NCBI GenBank assembly: GCA_015523605.1
Contig: WAKC01000039.1
Coordinates: 1 to 36,442 of the forward strand
DNA from: Candidatus Geothermarchaeota archaeon
GTDB lineage: Archaea; Thermoproteota; Nitrososphaeria; Geothermarchaeales; JDFR-13
DNA length: 36,442 nt
Direction of reading: 5' to 3'
Positions 24,511 through 32,023 of the stretch are shown piece after piece. A program made the translations under genes and the position numbers. Positions within the stretch are counted from its first letter, which is position 1. Each line of letters starts with the position of its first letter. The notes below the pieces were generated by a model, which searched no databases, was not told the DNA's origin, and worked only from the letters and a program-made list of their open reading frames with translations.

Positions 24511-25905
24511 ATGAAGGTAAGGATATTATCACTCACGATCTTGTCGATATTGCTGTTCTCACTATTTGGGGGATTCATAGGCTATACGGCTGGGAATGTA
24601 AATAGTTATATCAAGTCTGTAGAGGATTTCATAAATTATTATCTGAATTTGGCGGATGAGAATGGTATAGAGATTCCACAGGATCTAAGGGAGAAGGTGA
24701 ATAAGTCGTTTGAATATCTTGAGCTGGCTAGGAATGAATCTAACCGTTATAAGGCATATCAATATATTTTGGAGGCTATGCTGGAATTCTCACCAGTCTA
24801 TTTCTATATCCAATCAGAGTTGAATATGGAGTATACAATCGATAAATCCCTTTATTTAGAAACTATAGCTAAGAAGAGGGATATCCTGATTCAGATGAAT
24901 AGGACGTTAAGAAACTTTGAAGACACCGTGGTTATATGTCTAGATATTAATGTGGAGATTAACAAGTCAGATAGAATCCAAAACTATCTATATAGAGATA
25001 TATGTCTTGAATTGGATAGAGAGGCGTTAAGGAAGGGGATTAATGAGGCTCTGAACAAACTCAAGTATCTAGAGGAGAATCTAGGTAGGATGTCTCCAGA
25101 GGAGATTGAAGAGGTACTATCTGAAATAAACAGTATAATTGCCAATGTAACTATCCAGATTAATACCGCAGTTGGTAGGAATTGGAGAAGTGTAGGGATG
25201 GTACAGGGGGTATCAATAGCATTTAGAAAGATTCTAGTGAGTATAGTAAACAGTATAAACAGTTCGATTAGACATATAGAGGCTGGTAATACGGAAGGTG
25301 CACTTGAGATGTTAAGGGGTTTGGAGAATAGGTTGGAGGTATACCTTAATTTGTTAAACAAATCGATAAGATATGGGGAGAGATTCAATATATCAACCTC
25401 TATACTCGATAATGTAAGAGAGATGGTTAGAATACTCACTGATGTGAGGGAGTTGATAGCCTCAGCAATATCAGCCCTAGAAGCAGGTGACGAAGCTTCA
25501 GCCCTCACCTATCTCGAGCAGGCACTAAGTATTCTACTGGGTTACATATCAAATTATAGTAGTCAGCTACCAATACCAAGGAGGTACATCTCGATTATCA
25601 TCAACGCTTCTGTAGAGTTGAGGAATAGGATAAAGATGAGTATGAGGAGATTTATGCAGATGGATACTAAGAATGTTGAGAGGATGTTGAATAATTTGGA
25701 GAGTCAGATTAACCGGCTTGTTAGACAGTACGAATCTGGAATGCTTCCAAAACAGGTGTTCATAAATATGCTTAACAATATTAGGGAGGTTCTAATCAAT
25801 TTGAAGGATGAGCTTAGTAGTATGGAGGGTGTTAATCAGGAGTTAATAGATAGGGTGGACCAGTTAATAAGGTATATAGACTCTCTACTAGCTAAATATA
25901 GTTAA
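24511..25905 (+). CDS. Secreted all-helical (coiled-coil) repeat protein, unknown
   Basis: 464 aa from ATG 24511, which has GGTGAG 7 nt upstream; the track start is ATG 24496. A signal peptide (MKVRILSLTILSILLFSLFGGFIGYTAG) is followed by about 430 residues of nearly unbroken amphipathic helix. It contains TPR-like turns such as IEAGNTEGALEMLRGLE and LEAGDEASALTYLEQAL, spaced about 65 residues. Two Cys (148 and 170 in track numbering) could form a disulfide. Several N-glycosylation sequons are present. There is no C-terminal anchor. It resembles the 653-aa protein at 32024 in kind, and each lies next to a membrane-anchored winged-helix regulator. It may be the ligand, partner or target of that regulator; this is inference. 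Confidence 0.75.
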   Translation: MKVRILSLTILSILLFSLFGGFIGYTAGNVNSYIKSVEDFINYYLNLADENGIEIPQDLREKVNKSFEYLELARNESNRYKAYQYILEAMLEFSPVYFYIQSELNMEYTIDKSLYLETIAKKRDILIQMNRTLRNFEDTVVICLDINVEINKSDRIQNYLYRDICLELDREALRKGINEALNKLKYLEENLGRMSPEEIEEVLSEINSIIANVTIQINTAVGRNWRSVGMVQGVSIAFRKILVSIVNSINSSIRHIEAGNTEGALEMLRGLENRLEVYLNLLNKSIRYGERFNISTSILDNVREMVRILTDVRELIASAISALEAGDEASALTYLEQALSILLGYISNYSSQLPIPRRYISIIINASVELRNRIKMSMRRFMQMDTKNVERMLNNLESQINRLVRQYESGMLPKQVFINMLNNIREVLINLKDELSSMEGVNQELIDRVDQLIRYIDSLLAKYS

Positions 25906-25934
25906 GCCGTTGATAGTTATAATCGGGATAAGAT

Positions 25935-26801
25935 ATGAATAGAGACACGAGTAAGTCCCTCTACTCCATCCTCTTTCTATTATTAATTCTAGTCCTGTAC
26001 AATATAGTATCCACCTACCCACAGACTATAGTTAGGGATGTATCTATAGAAGTGAATATCGATGGGACCTCCATAATCTATTACAAGTTATACGTACCAA
26101 ATCCACCCGTAGACGTAACGATAAGAGTCCCGGATGAACCTATATATTTTACGGTTTATGTAAATGGCTCTGAAACTCCAGCATACTATGAGGATGGACG
26201 GCTTTCCTTCTATGCAGCTTCAAATAATGTGGAGATAGAGGTTTTATCTGGTGGCTTGACCCGAAAAGAAGGGATTAGATGGATATTTGAAGTAAGTATG
26301 CAATACCCATTTAAATTGATTCTGCCCAGGAACTCTCTAATACTCAATATTTCCACACAGGATTTCTCGATATCCGTAGAGAATGATGGTAGACTATCCC
26401 TCCTCCTACCAAAGGGAAACGTAACCATAGTTTACACCTTCCCACCGGCCACTGTAGTAGATGAGGGTGGTGAAGCCCAGCAGGTAGGCCTCAAACCTGA
26501 CTTTAATATAATACCTATTGCAATTCTAACTGGATTCTTGGCAATTATAGTTCTATATCTGCTTAAGGGAAGAAGAAACGTTGAGGTTGAGGTTATAGAG
26601 GATGAGTTGGATGATCGTGATAGGAAGATATTGGATGTTTTAAAGGATGGTATGAAGACTGCGCAGGAGATTATGGATGTAACAGGTATTCCAAAATCTC
26701 CATTATATAGAAGGTTGAAGAAACTCGAGTCTTTAGGCTATATAGGCTCTATTAGGAGATCCGGTGTAAAATATTTCTATTTGAAGGGGGAGTCTGAATA
26801 G
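25935..26801 (+). CDS. Membrane-anchored transcriptional regulator: beta-rich ectodomain, TM, winged helix
   Basis: 288 aa. An N-terminal hydrophobic segment (about residues 9-28) is followed by an outside beta-rich domain (about 30-185) with FTVYVNGSETP. Next come a TM helix (about 192-210), a basic stop (KGRR) and a cytoplasmic winged-helix domain (about 225-285): DRDRKILDVLKDGMKTAQEIMDVTGIPKSPLYRRLKKLESLGYI. The architecture matches the archaeal predicted membrane-associated regulators (COG2512-like). The DNA-binding half is clear; the sensed signal is unknown. It lies 29 nt after the secreted helical protein gene and is probably cotranscribed. A paralogue with the same layout is at 31092. 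Confidence 0.82.
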   Translation: MNRDTSKSLYSILFLLLILVLYNIVSTYPQTIVRDVSIEVNIDGTSIIYYKLYVPNPPVDVTIRVPDEPIYFTVYVNGSETPAYYEDGRLSFYAASNNVEIEVLSGGLTRKEGIRWIFEVSMQYPFKLILPRNSLILNISTQDFSISVENDGRLSLLLPKGNVTIVYTFPPATVVDEGGEAQQVGLKPDFNIIPIAILTGFLAIIVLYLLKGRRNVEVEVIEDELDDRDRKILDVLKDGMKTAQEIMDVTGIPKSPLYRRLKKLESLGYIGSIRRSGVKYFYLKGESE

Positions 26802-26835
26802 TTAATATCTTCACTATACACATTCTATTGTTGTA

Positions 26836-27909
26836 ATGATTCGGAGGGAGGCGATTGAAAACTATTTTAGAAGGTTGTATCCAAGGCTGGAGGATATCCG
26901 TTTTCTTGGTTTTGAGGGGGAGGATGTAAAGGGTTATGGCTATGGAGAGCCGGTTATGGTGGAGATCGTCGTCGATGGGGGGAGGAGGAGAAGGTTTGTC
27001 ATATCGACGGTGAAGGAGGATAGATTTGGCCATGAATATATCTCTGATAGGGCGGGTGAGATTCTCTGGAGCTACAAAGCCTTTAACAAGTTACCCAGGC
27101 ATGTAAAGGCGGTTGACGTAGGATATGTATCGGTAGATGGTGAGCTTAAATCAACTAGAGACTTCGATGAATTCTATTTGGTTACTGAGTATGTCTCGGG
27201 GAGGCTCTATAAAGACTTTCTCTTTGAAATATCTAACTTGGATAGGCCTAGAGAAGTGGATCTAGAGCTTGTCGATATACTAGTTAATTATCTAGTTGAT
27301 ATCCATAGTGTGAAGCCGGAGGTAGATCCCTGGCTTTATAATAGGAGGATTAGGGATTTGGTGGGGCATGGAGAGTGTATCATGGGGATTATAGATAGCT
27401 ATATATGGAGTGATAAAAAGGTTATAAACCCAAGTTTTCTCCAGGAGATCGAGGAGAAAGTTGTTAGATGGAGGTGGAGACTTAGAGAGTATATGGATAG
27501 GCTATCTATCGTACATGGAGATTTTCATCCATGGAATATCCTTGTAGATGAGAATTTGGAGATTAAAGTCTTGGATAGAAGTCGGGGCGATTATGGTGAG
27601 CCTGCGGATGATGTGGCAGCCCTTACAATTAACTATATATTCATAAGTCTATTGACGAAGAAAGGGTTTGAAGAGCCATTTAAAACTCTCTATAGAAGGT
27701 TCATAGAAGGATATATCGATAAGACTGGTGATGAAGATATTCTAAGGGTTATACAGCCTTTCTATACATGGCGTGCCTTGGTAGTCGCTAATCCTGTATG
27801 GTATCCAGAAATGAATAGGGAGATTAGGAGGAAGATTCTGGAGTTCGCATCTAAAGTCTTGGACCACGAATATATCACCCTAGATGTAATTGAGGAATTG
27901 GTGTCTTAA
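26836..27909 (+). CDS. APH-fold kinase (aminoglycoside-phosphotransferase-like), substrate unknown
   Basis: 357 aa. The kinase catalytic loop is SIVHGDFHPWNILVD (Asp229 as the base, Asn233 as a metal ligand), followed by VLDRSRGDYGEPADDVAAL, where Asp247 takes the metal-binding role; RS replaces the usual aromatic-Glu after that Asp. The N-lobe (about 35-120) includes VTEYVSG, the hinge. Such enzymes phosphorylate small alcohols (choline, sugars, homoserine and others); nothing points to antibiotics. The downstream APS-kinase-like gene starts at the base after its stop (TAAATG), so the two work together in all likelihood. No ribosome-binding site precedes the ATG. Confidence 0.82.
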   Translation: MIRREAIENYFRRLYPRLEDIRFLGFEGEDVKGYGYGEPVMVEIVVDGGRRRRFVISTVKEDRFGHEYISDRAGEILWSYKAFNKLPRHVKAVDVGYVSVDGELKSTRDFDEFYLVTEYVSGRLYKDFLFEISNLDRPREVDLELVDILVNYLVDIHSVKPEVDPWLYNRRIRDLVGHGECIMGIIDSYIWSDKKVINPSFLQEIEEKVVRWRWRLREYMDRLSIVHGDFHPWNILVDENLEIKVLDRSRGDYGEPADDVAALTINYIFISLLTKKGFEEPFKTLYRRFIEGYIDKTGDEDILRVIQPFYTWRALVVANPVWYPEMNREIRRKILEFASKVLDHEYITLDVIEELVS

Positions 27910-28428
27910 ATGGCATTTATAATATGGTTTACTGGCCTACCCTCCGCTGGGAAGACAACCCTCGGTAAACTCTTGACTGAATACCTAACTAATAAAGGTA
28001 TTGAAGTTGAATGGCTGGACTCCGATGTTCTGAGGAGGGTTCTAACGCCTAAGCCTAGATATACGGAGGAGGAGCGGGACTGGTTCTACAGTGTCTTGGC
28101 GTGGCTAGCATATAGATTCTATAGCCATGGTATAACAGTCGTTATATCTGCGACTGGGAATAAGAGGAAGTATAGGGATAGACTAAGAAGTATGACGAAG
28201 GATTTTGTGGAGGTCTATCTCAAATGTAATATCGATGTCTGTATAGAGAGGGATGTTAAGGGAGTGTATAGACTTGGCTTGACGGGAAAGTCAAAGACTG
28301 TTCCCGGTATTGGAGTCTCTTATGAGGAGCCTATGAATCCCGATATCACTATCGAGACTGATAGATATAGTGTTGATGAATCGTTCAATATCTTAATAGA
28401 AAAATTGAGGGGGATGGGTCTAATCTAA
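27910..28428 (+). CDS. Adenylylsulfate-kinase-like P-loop kinase
   Basis: 172 aa. The Walker A is GLPSAGKTT (residues 9-17). VEWLDSDVLRRVL is the DxDxxR substrate loop of APS kinases. VEVYLKCNIDVCIERDVKGVYR and VPGIGVSYEEPMNPDITIETD match the family's C.ERDPKGLYKKA and G..dpYE.P.NPe. APS kinases add a 3'-phosphate to adenylylsulfate to make PAPS, the sulfate donor. It has a GGTG ribosome-binding site inside the last codons of the APH gene. No sulfurylase or sulfotransferase gene is nearby, and the partner is a sugar-type kinase, so it may act on another substrate. The stop overlaps the convergent threonine dehydratase gene by 4 nt. Confidence 0.83.
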   Translation: MAFIIWFTGLPSAGKTTLGKLLTEYLTNKGIEVEWLDSDVLRRVLTPKPRYTEEERDWFYSVLAWLAYRFYSHGITVVISATGNKRKYRDRLRSMTKDFVEVYLKCNIDVCIERDVKGVYRLGLTGKSKTVPGIGVSYEEPMNPDITIETDRYSVDESFNILIEKLRGMGLI

Positions 28429-29648
28429 GAGTGCTCCATCCATATTCCAGACTTCTTCAAACCATCTCTTATCTTCTTTACAGCCTCGGTGGTGGGTACC
28501 TCAACAATTATCCTTAGCAGAGTATATCCTGGAGGTGAGTAGATATCCATTCTATCATGGAATACATCAACTATATTACCTCCATTCCTGGCTATTATCC
28601 CCGTAATCTTATTTAGGGTGCCTGGTACATCTAATGCATATCCTTCTAAAGTGACTATTTTTCCGGCCTCGGATAATCCCCTCAGTAATATTCTATATAT
28701 GTATGTCAAATCAATGTTTCCTCCTGACAATAGGAGCACAGTCTTCTTACCTCTAAATATCTCTCTATATCCATCAAATATCGTGGCGACTGTTGTGGCG
28801 CCGGCTCCTTCAACAACCAGTTTATTGCGTTCGAGTAGGAAGTATATAGCTTGTGCAATAGACTTTTCAGTGACTGTTATAACTTCGTCTACATATCTCT
28901 TGATGAATTCAAAGGTTATATCGCCGAGCTTCTTAGCAGCCAATCCATCAGCCAGTGTAGGCTTAAGCTCAACCTCGGTCAACTCACCCTTCTTCAATGC
29001 CTCAGAAGCTTTAGGTGCGGCTTCGCTCTCAACGCCGATCACCTTAATCTCAGGCTTTAATTTCTTGGCTATATATGCTATCCCAGATATAAGGCCGCCA
29101 CCGCCTATCGGGACTACGATGTTATCTACGTCATATAATTCGTTTAGGATCTCCCATGCTAATGTCCCTTGTCCCGCGATTATCACTGGGTCATTGAAGG
29201 GATGTACAAACTCATAGTTCCGCTCCTTAGCTATCTGATAACCCTTTTTAAATAACTCTGCAAAGGATGCATCTAGCAGGACAACCTCTCCACCATAGTT
29301 TTTGGTGGCCTCCACCTTCGATATACTGGCGTTATGGGGCATTACGATAACAGATTTCAAGTTATATATACTGGCTGCATATGCCACTCCCTGTGCATGG
29401 TTCCCAGCGGATACCGCTACAACCCCCTCAACCTTATCCTTCAACTGGGATATCTTTGTAATGGCTCCTCTAACCTTGAAGCTTCCAGTCTTCTGGAGAT
29501 TCTCACATTTCAAGTATATATCTCCCTCTACAATATTCGATAATGTCTTGCTATGCTCCATAGGAGTTTTATGGATATATTTGTAGACGGTTTCAATTGC
29601 ATGTTGGAAGTTCCTATCCACCTTAGAAATTATCTCTTCAAATTCCAA
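28425..29648 (-). CDS. ilvA: Threonine dehydratase (ammonia-lyase), PLP-dependent, with ACT domain
   Basis: 407 aa. It converts threonine to 2-oxobutanoate plus ammonia, for isoleucine synthesis or amino acid breakdown. The PLP lysine is Lys58 in KTGSFKVRGA; the phosphate-binding loop is PIGGGGLISG, and LLSGGNIDL ends the catalytic domain. The last 80 residues or so (IVTLEGYALDVPGTLNKITGIIARNGGNIVDVFHD) form an ACT regulatory domain, which binds an amino acid effector. The start is TTG 29648 with GGTG 6 nt upstream. A 16-bp palindrome stands 34 nt upstream of the start codon. RidA is encoded two genes upstream on the same strand. The biosynthetic versus catabolic (TdcB-like) role is not settled; its size fits the short ACT-containing form. 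Confidence 0.92.
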   Translation of the reverse strand: MEFEEIISKVDRNFQHAIETVYKYIHKTPMEHSKTLSNIVEGDIYLKCENLQKTGSFKVRGAITKISQLKDKVEGVVAVSAGNHAQGVAYAASIYNLKSVIVMPHNASISKVEATKNYGGEVVLLDASFAELFKKGYQIAKERNYEFVHPFNDPVIIAGQGTLAWEILNELYDVDNIVVPIGGGGLISGIAYIAKKLKPEIKVIGVESEAAPKASEALKKGELTEVELKPTLADGLAAKKLGDITFEFIKRYVDEVITVTEKSIAQAIYFLLERNKLVVEGAGATTVATIFDGYREIFRGKKTVLLLSGGNIDLTYIYRILLRGLSEAGKIVTLEGYALDVPGTLNKITGIIARNGGNIVDVFHDRMDIYSPPGYTLLRIIVEVPTTEAVKKIRDGLKKSGIWMEHS

Positions 29649-29681
29649 TTAGGACACCGATAGATATATACCTAATCCAGA

Positions 29682-29697
29682 TTATAACATGTTATAA
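29682..29697. promoter_or_regulatory. 16-bp perfect palindrome upstream of threonine dehydratase (probable operator)
   Basis: TTATAACATGTTATAA is its own reverse complement. It lies 34-49 nt before the threonine dehydratase start and includes the best TATA-like sequence (GTTATAAT on the minus strand) for that gene. A dimeric repressor bound here would cover the promoter. It is also just past the EamA stop codon, so a role at that transcript's end cannot be excluded. Confidence 0.5.
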
Positions 29698-29705
29698 ATA
29701 CATAT

Positions 29706-30602
29706 CTAATCCTCCCTACCCCCCAATACAAGGGTTATCCCTAATATTGTTATGCCCATATAAACGATGATATAGGGGGAGAGGTATTCTTTAAAGAGGA
29801 TATAGGCTAGTATGGATGATACGATGGGCTCTGTAATCACAGGTGCTGTTACCGCGGCCAGTTTCATCCTCTTCAACAGGTAGTTTAGAAGTGTATGACC
29901 CCCAAGCATCGGGACCGTACCTAGTAGGAGGAGATAGAAATATGATTCTAATGGATATCCGGTCATAGGCTCCCCGATTATGTAAACCATAACTAAGCTG
30001 GTTAAAGCCGCGGTAGTATATACATATCCGGTATATGTCATTGTATCGATATTCATACGGATATACTTTCCGATAGCGAAGTAGATTGCGACGGCTATCA
30101 TCCCTAAAAATGAAAGTATACTCCCTAAAATCGGGTCTCCACCCGGTGGAGCAACACCTTCTCTAAACGACTCTATAGATAAGAGGGCTACACCGGAGAA
30201 GGTAAGCCCTATACCAGTATACTCCTTCATAGTATAACGTTCTCCAAAGAAGATGGTTCCTATGACGGCTAAGAGGGCTGGATATCCGTCGACTATAGTG
30301 ACGCTCGGACCTACATTGAGGTGTTGGAGGCTCCACATCCACAGGCCAAAGTGTAATGCCAATGATACTCCGGAGATAACCATATAAAAAACTTCCTTTG
30401 GTGTAGGCTTCTGTAGGGGAGTACCACGTCTAAAAAGGAGTAGCAGTGCAAGTGTCAGAATCGATCCTATTATGAGTCTCCATGAAGCTGCTACGAATCC
30501 GTGTACAGATGCCAGTCTAACAAGTATTGATGCTGCCGATACGTTGACCAATGCTATAGATAATATGATATAATCGAGTGTCCTACTCTCCCTGAACTTC
30601 AA
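29706..30602 (-). CDS. EamA/DMT-family transporter
   Basis: About 298 aa with ten hydrophobic helices in two EamA repeats. The usual features are an N-terminal SAASILVRLA...AASWRLIIGSILTLALLLL and the repeat-ending SIVSSILAYILFKEYLSPYIIVYMGITILGITLVL. The track start (TTG 30632) overlaps ridA, but TTG 30602 follows GGGGGT with 6 nt spacing and is preferred. The substrate is unknown; members export amino acids such as threonine, homoserine or cysteine, or other metabolites. Being placed between RidA and threonine dehydratase hints at amino acid export, which is inference. Confidence 0.88.
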   Translation of the reverse strand: MKFRESRTLDYIILSIALVNVSAASILVRLASVHGFVAASWRLIIGSILTLALLLLFRRGTPLQKPTPKEVFYMVISGVSLALHFGLWMWSLQHLNVGPSVTIVDGYPALLAVIGTIFFGERYTMKEYTGIGLTFSGVALLSIESFREGVAPPGGDPILGSILSFLGMIAVAIYFAIGKYIRMNIDTMTYTGYVYTTAALTSLVMVYIIGEPMTGYPLESYFYLLLLGTVPMLGGHTLLNYLLKRMKLAAVTAPVITEPIVSSILAYILFKEYLSPYIIVYMGITILGITLVLGGRED

Positions 30603-30624
30603 GCATCTACCCCCATATACATAT

Positions 30625-31005
30625 CTACTCAATATATGCTATAGCCTCAACCTCCAAATCCACTCCTTTAGGTAGATTCGATACTCCTACAACCACCCTT
30701 GAAGGCTTTGAACTACTGAAATACTCACTATATATCTTGTTAAACTCCCCATACATGTTAATATCCTTGAGATATACCGTCACCTTTACAACGTCGTCGA
30801 GACTCCCTCCAGCAGCCTCAACAATAGCCTTTATATTATCCAAAACTCTCCTGACCTTCTTCTCAAAATCCCCTTCAACAAGTTCTCCAGTCTCAGGATC
30901 TAATGGTATCTGACCAGCTACAAATAGGAAGGGACCTGCCTGAATACCCTGGCTATATGGGCCTACTGGCTTAGGGGCTTTATCTGTCGAGATGACCTTC
31001 TTCAT
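30625..31005 (-). CDS. ridA: RidA family enamine/imine deaminase
   Basis: 126 aa, full length. It begins [36 protein letters not shown] and contains [13 protein letters not shown] and [13 protein letters not shown], where Arg103 is the catalytic arginine that binds the carboxylate. RidA hydrolyses the reactive 2-aminocrotonate/iminobutyrate released by threonine dehydratase, whose gene lies two genes downstream on the same strand. No Shine-Dalgarno precedes the ATG; a TATA-like TTAAGTATAAC lies about 27 nt upstream, so the transcript is probably leaderless. Confidence 0.94.
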   Translation of the reverse strand: MKKVISTDKAPKPVGPYSQGIQAGPFLFVAGQIPLDPETGELVEGDFEKKVRRVLDNIKAIVEAAGGSLDDVVKVTVYLKDINMYGEFNKIYSEYFSSSKPSRVVVGVSNLPKGVDLEVEAIAYIE

Positions 31006-31091
31006 AGGAATAAATATCTTATTTAGTTATACTTAACCATTTAAATAGCCTTTTAAAATATTGAATACAAGGTAGATGCAGGTGTATAGAT

Positions 31092-31952
31092 GTGTCGGAA
31101 AAAACGGTTTATACATCATATGTATTTGTAGGTCTAATCACGATACTTCTGATATTCTATTTGGGGATATCCGTATCATCGGGATTCTCTGTTGAAGGTG
31201 CTATTTATATTGAGTCTGATGGTGTACCTAGAATAGTTTTAAATGGGACTGTGGAGAGGAGTCTTGAAAAGATACCCCTCCCAGCTAAGCCTCTCCCAGC
31301 CTCGGTAGCTTTATATGTAAATGGGGAGTTGATAGCCCCAATAGTTGTAAACAATAGTGTGGTAATATCAAGTAGCCCAGGAAGTGAGTTCAGTATCTCA
31401 TATATACCCGAGACCAATATCCAGGATGGTATAGTCATGTTTACATACTTTTCAGATTTCGAGTCATATATCTATGTAGATAAGAATATAGTCCTCCTCA
31501 GCTTACCGACCAACATCTTAGACTCCAGCTATATAGACAATACCTTAGTAATCAAGTTTAAGGGCGGCTATGACATTCAATATGCAGTTAAAGAAGGGGT
31601 TACAACTCCTCCGCCTGAGGTTGATGGCACCAACCTCATGGATATACTCCCGATACTCGTCATTGTATTAGGAGGGGCTGGGATTGCATCTCTTCTACTC
31701 CTTAGGAGGAGGGGGAAGTCTAACACGGAGGAGATAATCGAAGAGTTTATAGATGAGACTGACCGAGCCATATTGGATGTACTTAAAGAAAAAGGAGGCG
31801 AGCTATACCAGAGTGAGATAATGCGGATATTAGGTATTCCCAAGACCACATTGTGGAGACACCTACGTAGGTTGGAAGTATTGGGCTATGTGGAGATTAA
31901 GAAGGAGTATAAGAGGAATAGGGTTATACTGAAGCGTCACTATAGCTCCTAA
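31092..31952 (+). CDS. Membrane-anchored transcriptional regulator, paralogue of the 25935 gene
   Basis: 286 aa, start GTG. N-terminal hydrophobic helix (about residues 9-29), outside beta-rich domain (about 32-178) with VALYVNGELIAP, TM helix (about 183-204), RRRGK stop, then a cytoplasmic winged helix (about 218-280): DETDRAILDVLKEKGGELYQSEIMRILGIPKTTLWRHLRRLEVLGYVEI. The domain order, size and the motifs YVNG, ILDVLK and GIPK..L.R.L..LE.LGY are shared with the regulator at 25935, so the two are paralogues. It is divergent from ridA and is followed 71 nt later by a secreted helical protein. The sensed signal and target genes are unknown. Confidence 0.82.
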   Translation: MSEKTVYTSYVFVGLITILLIFYLGISVSSGFSVEGAIYIESDGVPRIVLNGTVERSLEKIPLPAKPLPASVALYVNGELIAPIVVNNSVVISSSPGSEFSISYIPETNIQDGIVMFTYFSDFESYIYVDKNIVLLSLPTNILDSSYIDNTLVIKFKGGYDIQYAVKEGVTTPPPEVDGTNLMDILPILVIVLGGAGIASLLLLRRRGKSNTEEIIEEFIDETDRAILDVLKEKGGELYQSEIMRILGIPKTTLWRHLRRLEVLGYVEIKKEYKRNRVILKRHYSS

Positions 31953-31983
31953 ATCCTGTGTTCCATATGTTCCGCGTCATCCC

Positions 31984-31991
31984 TTAATATA
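31984..31991 (+). promoter_or_regulatory. TATA-like box before the 653-aa secreted protein gene
   Basis: TTAATATA lies 33-40 nt before the ATG, in the gap after the regulator gene. A start about 26 nt downstream gives a short leader carrying the GGTGA ribosome-binding site. It suggests the secreted protein can be made separately from the regulator. Confidence 0.35.
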
Positions 31992-32023
31992 GTGAAACAT
32001 ATTCTATTCCACTCGGTGAAAAC

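Noticed and set aside
26836-27909. Antibiotic-resistance reading of the APH-like gene
   Set aside because: APH-fold kinases act on many metabolites; in an archaeal context with an APS-kinase partner there is no support for resistance.
28618-29217. 199-aa plus-strand ORF over threonine dehydratase
   Set aside because: Antisense shadow of a firm PLP enzyme gene.
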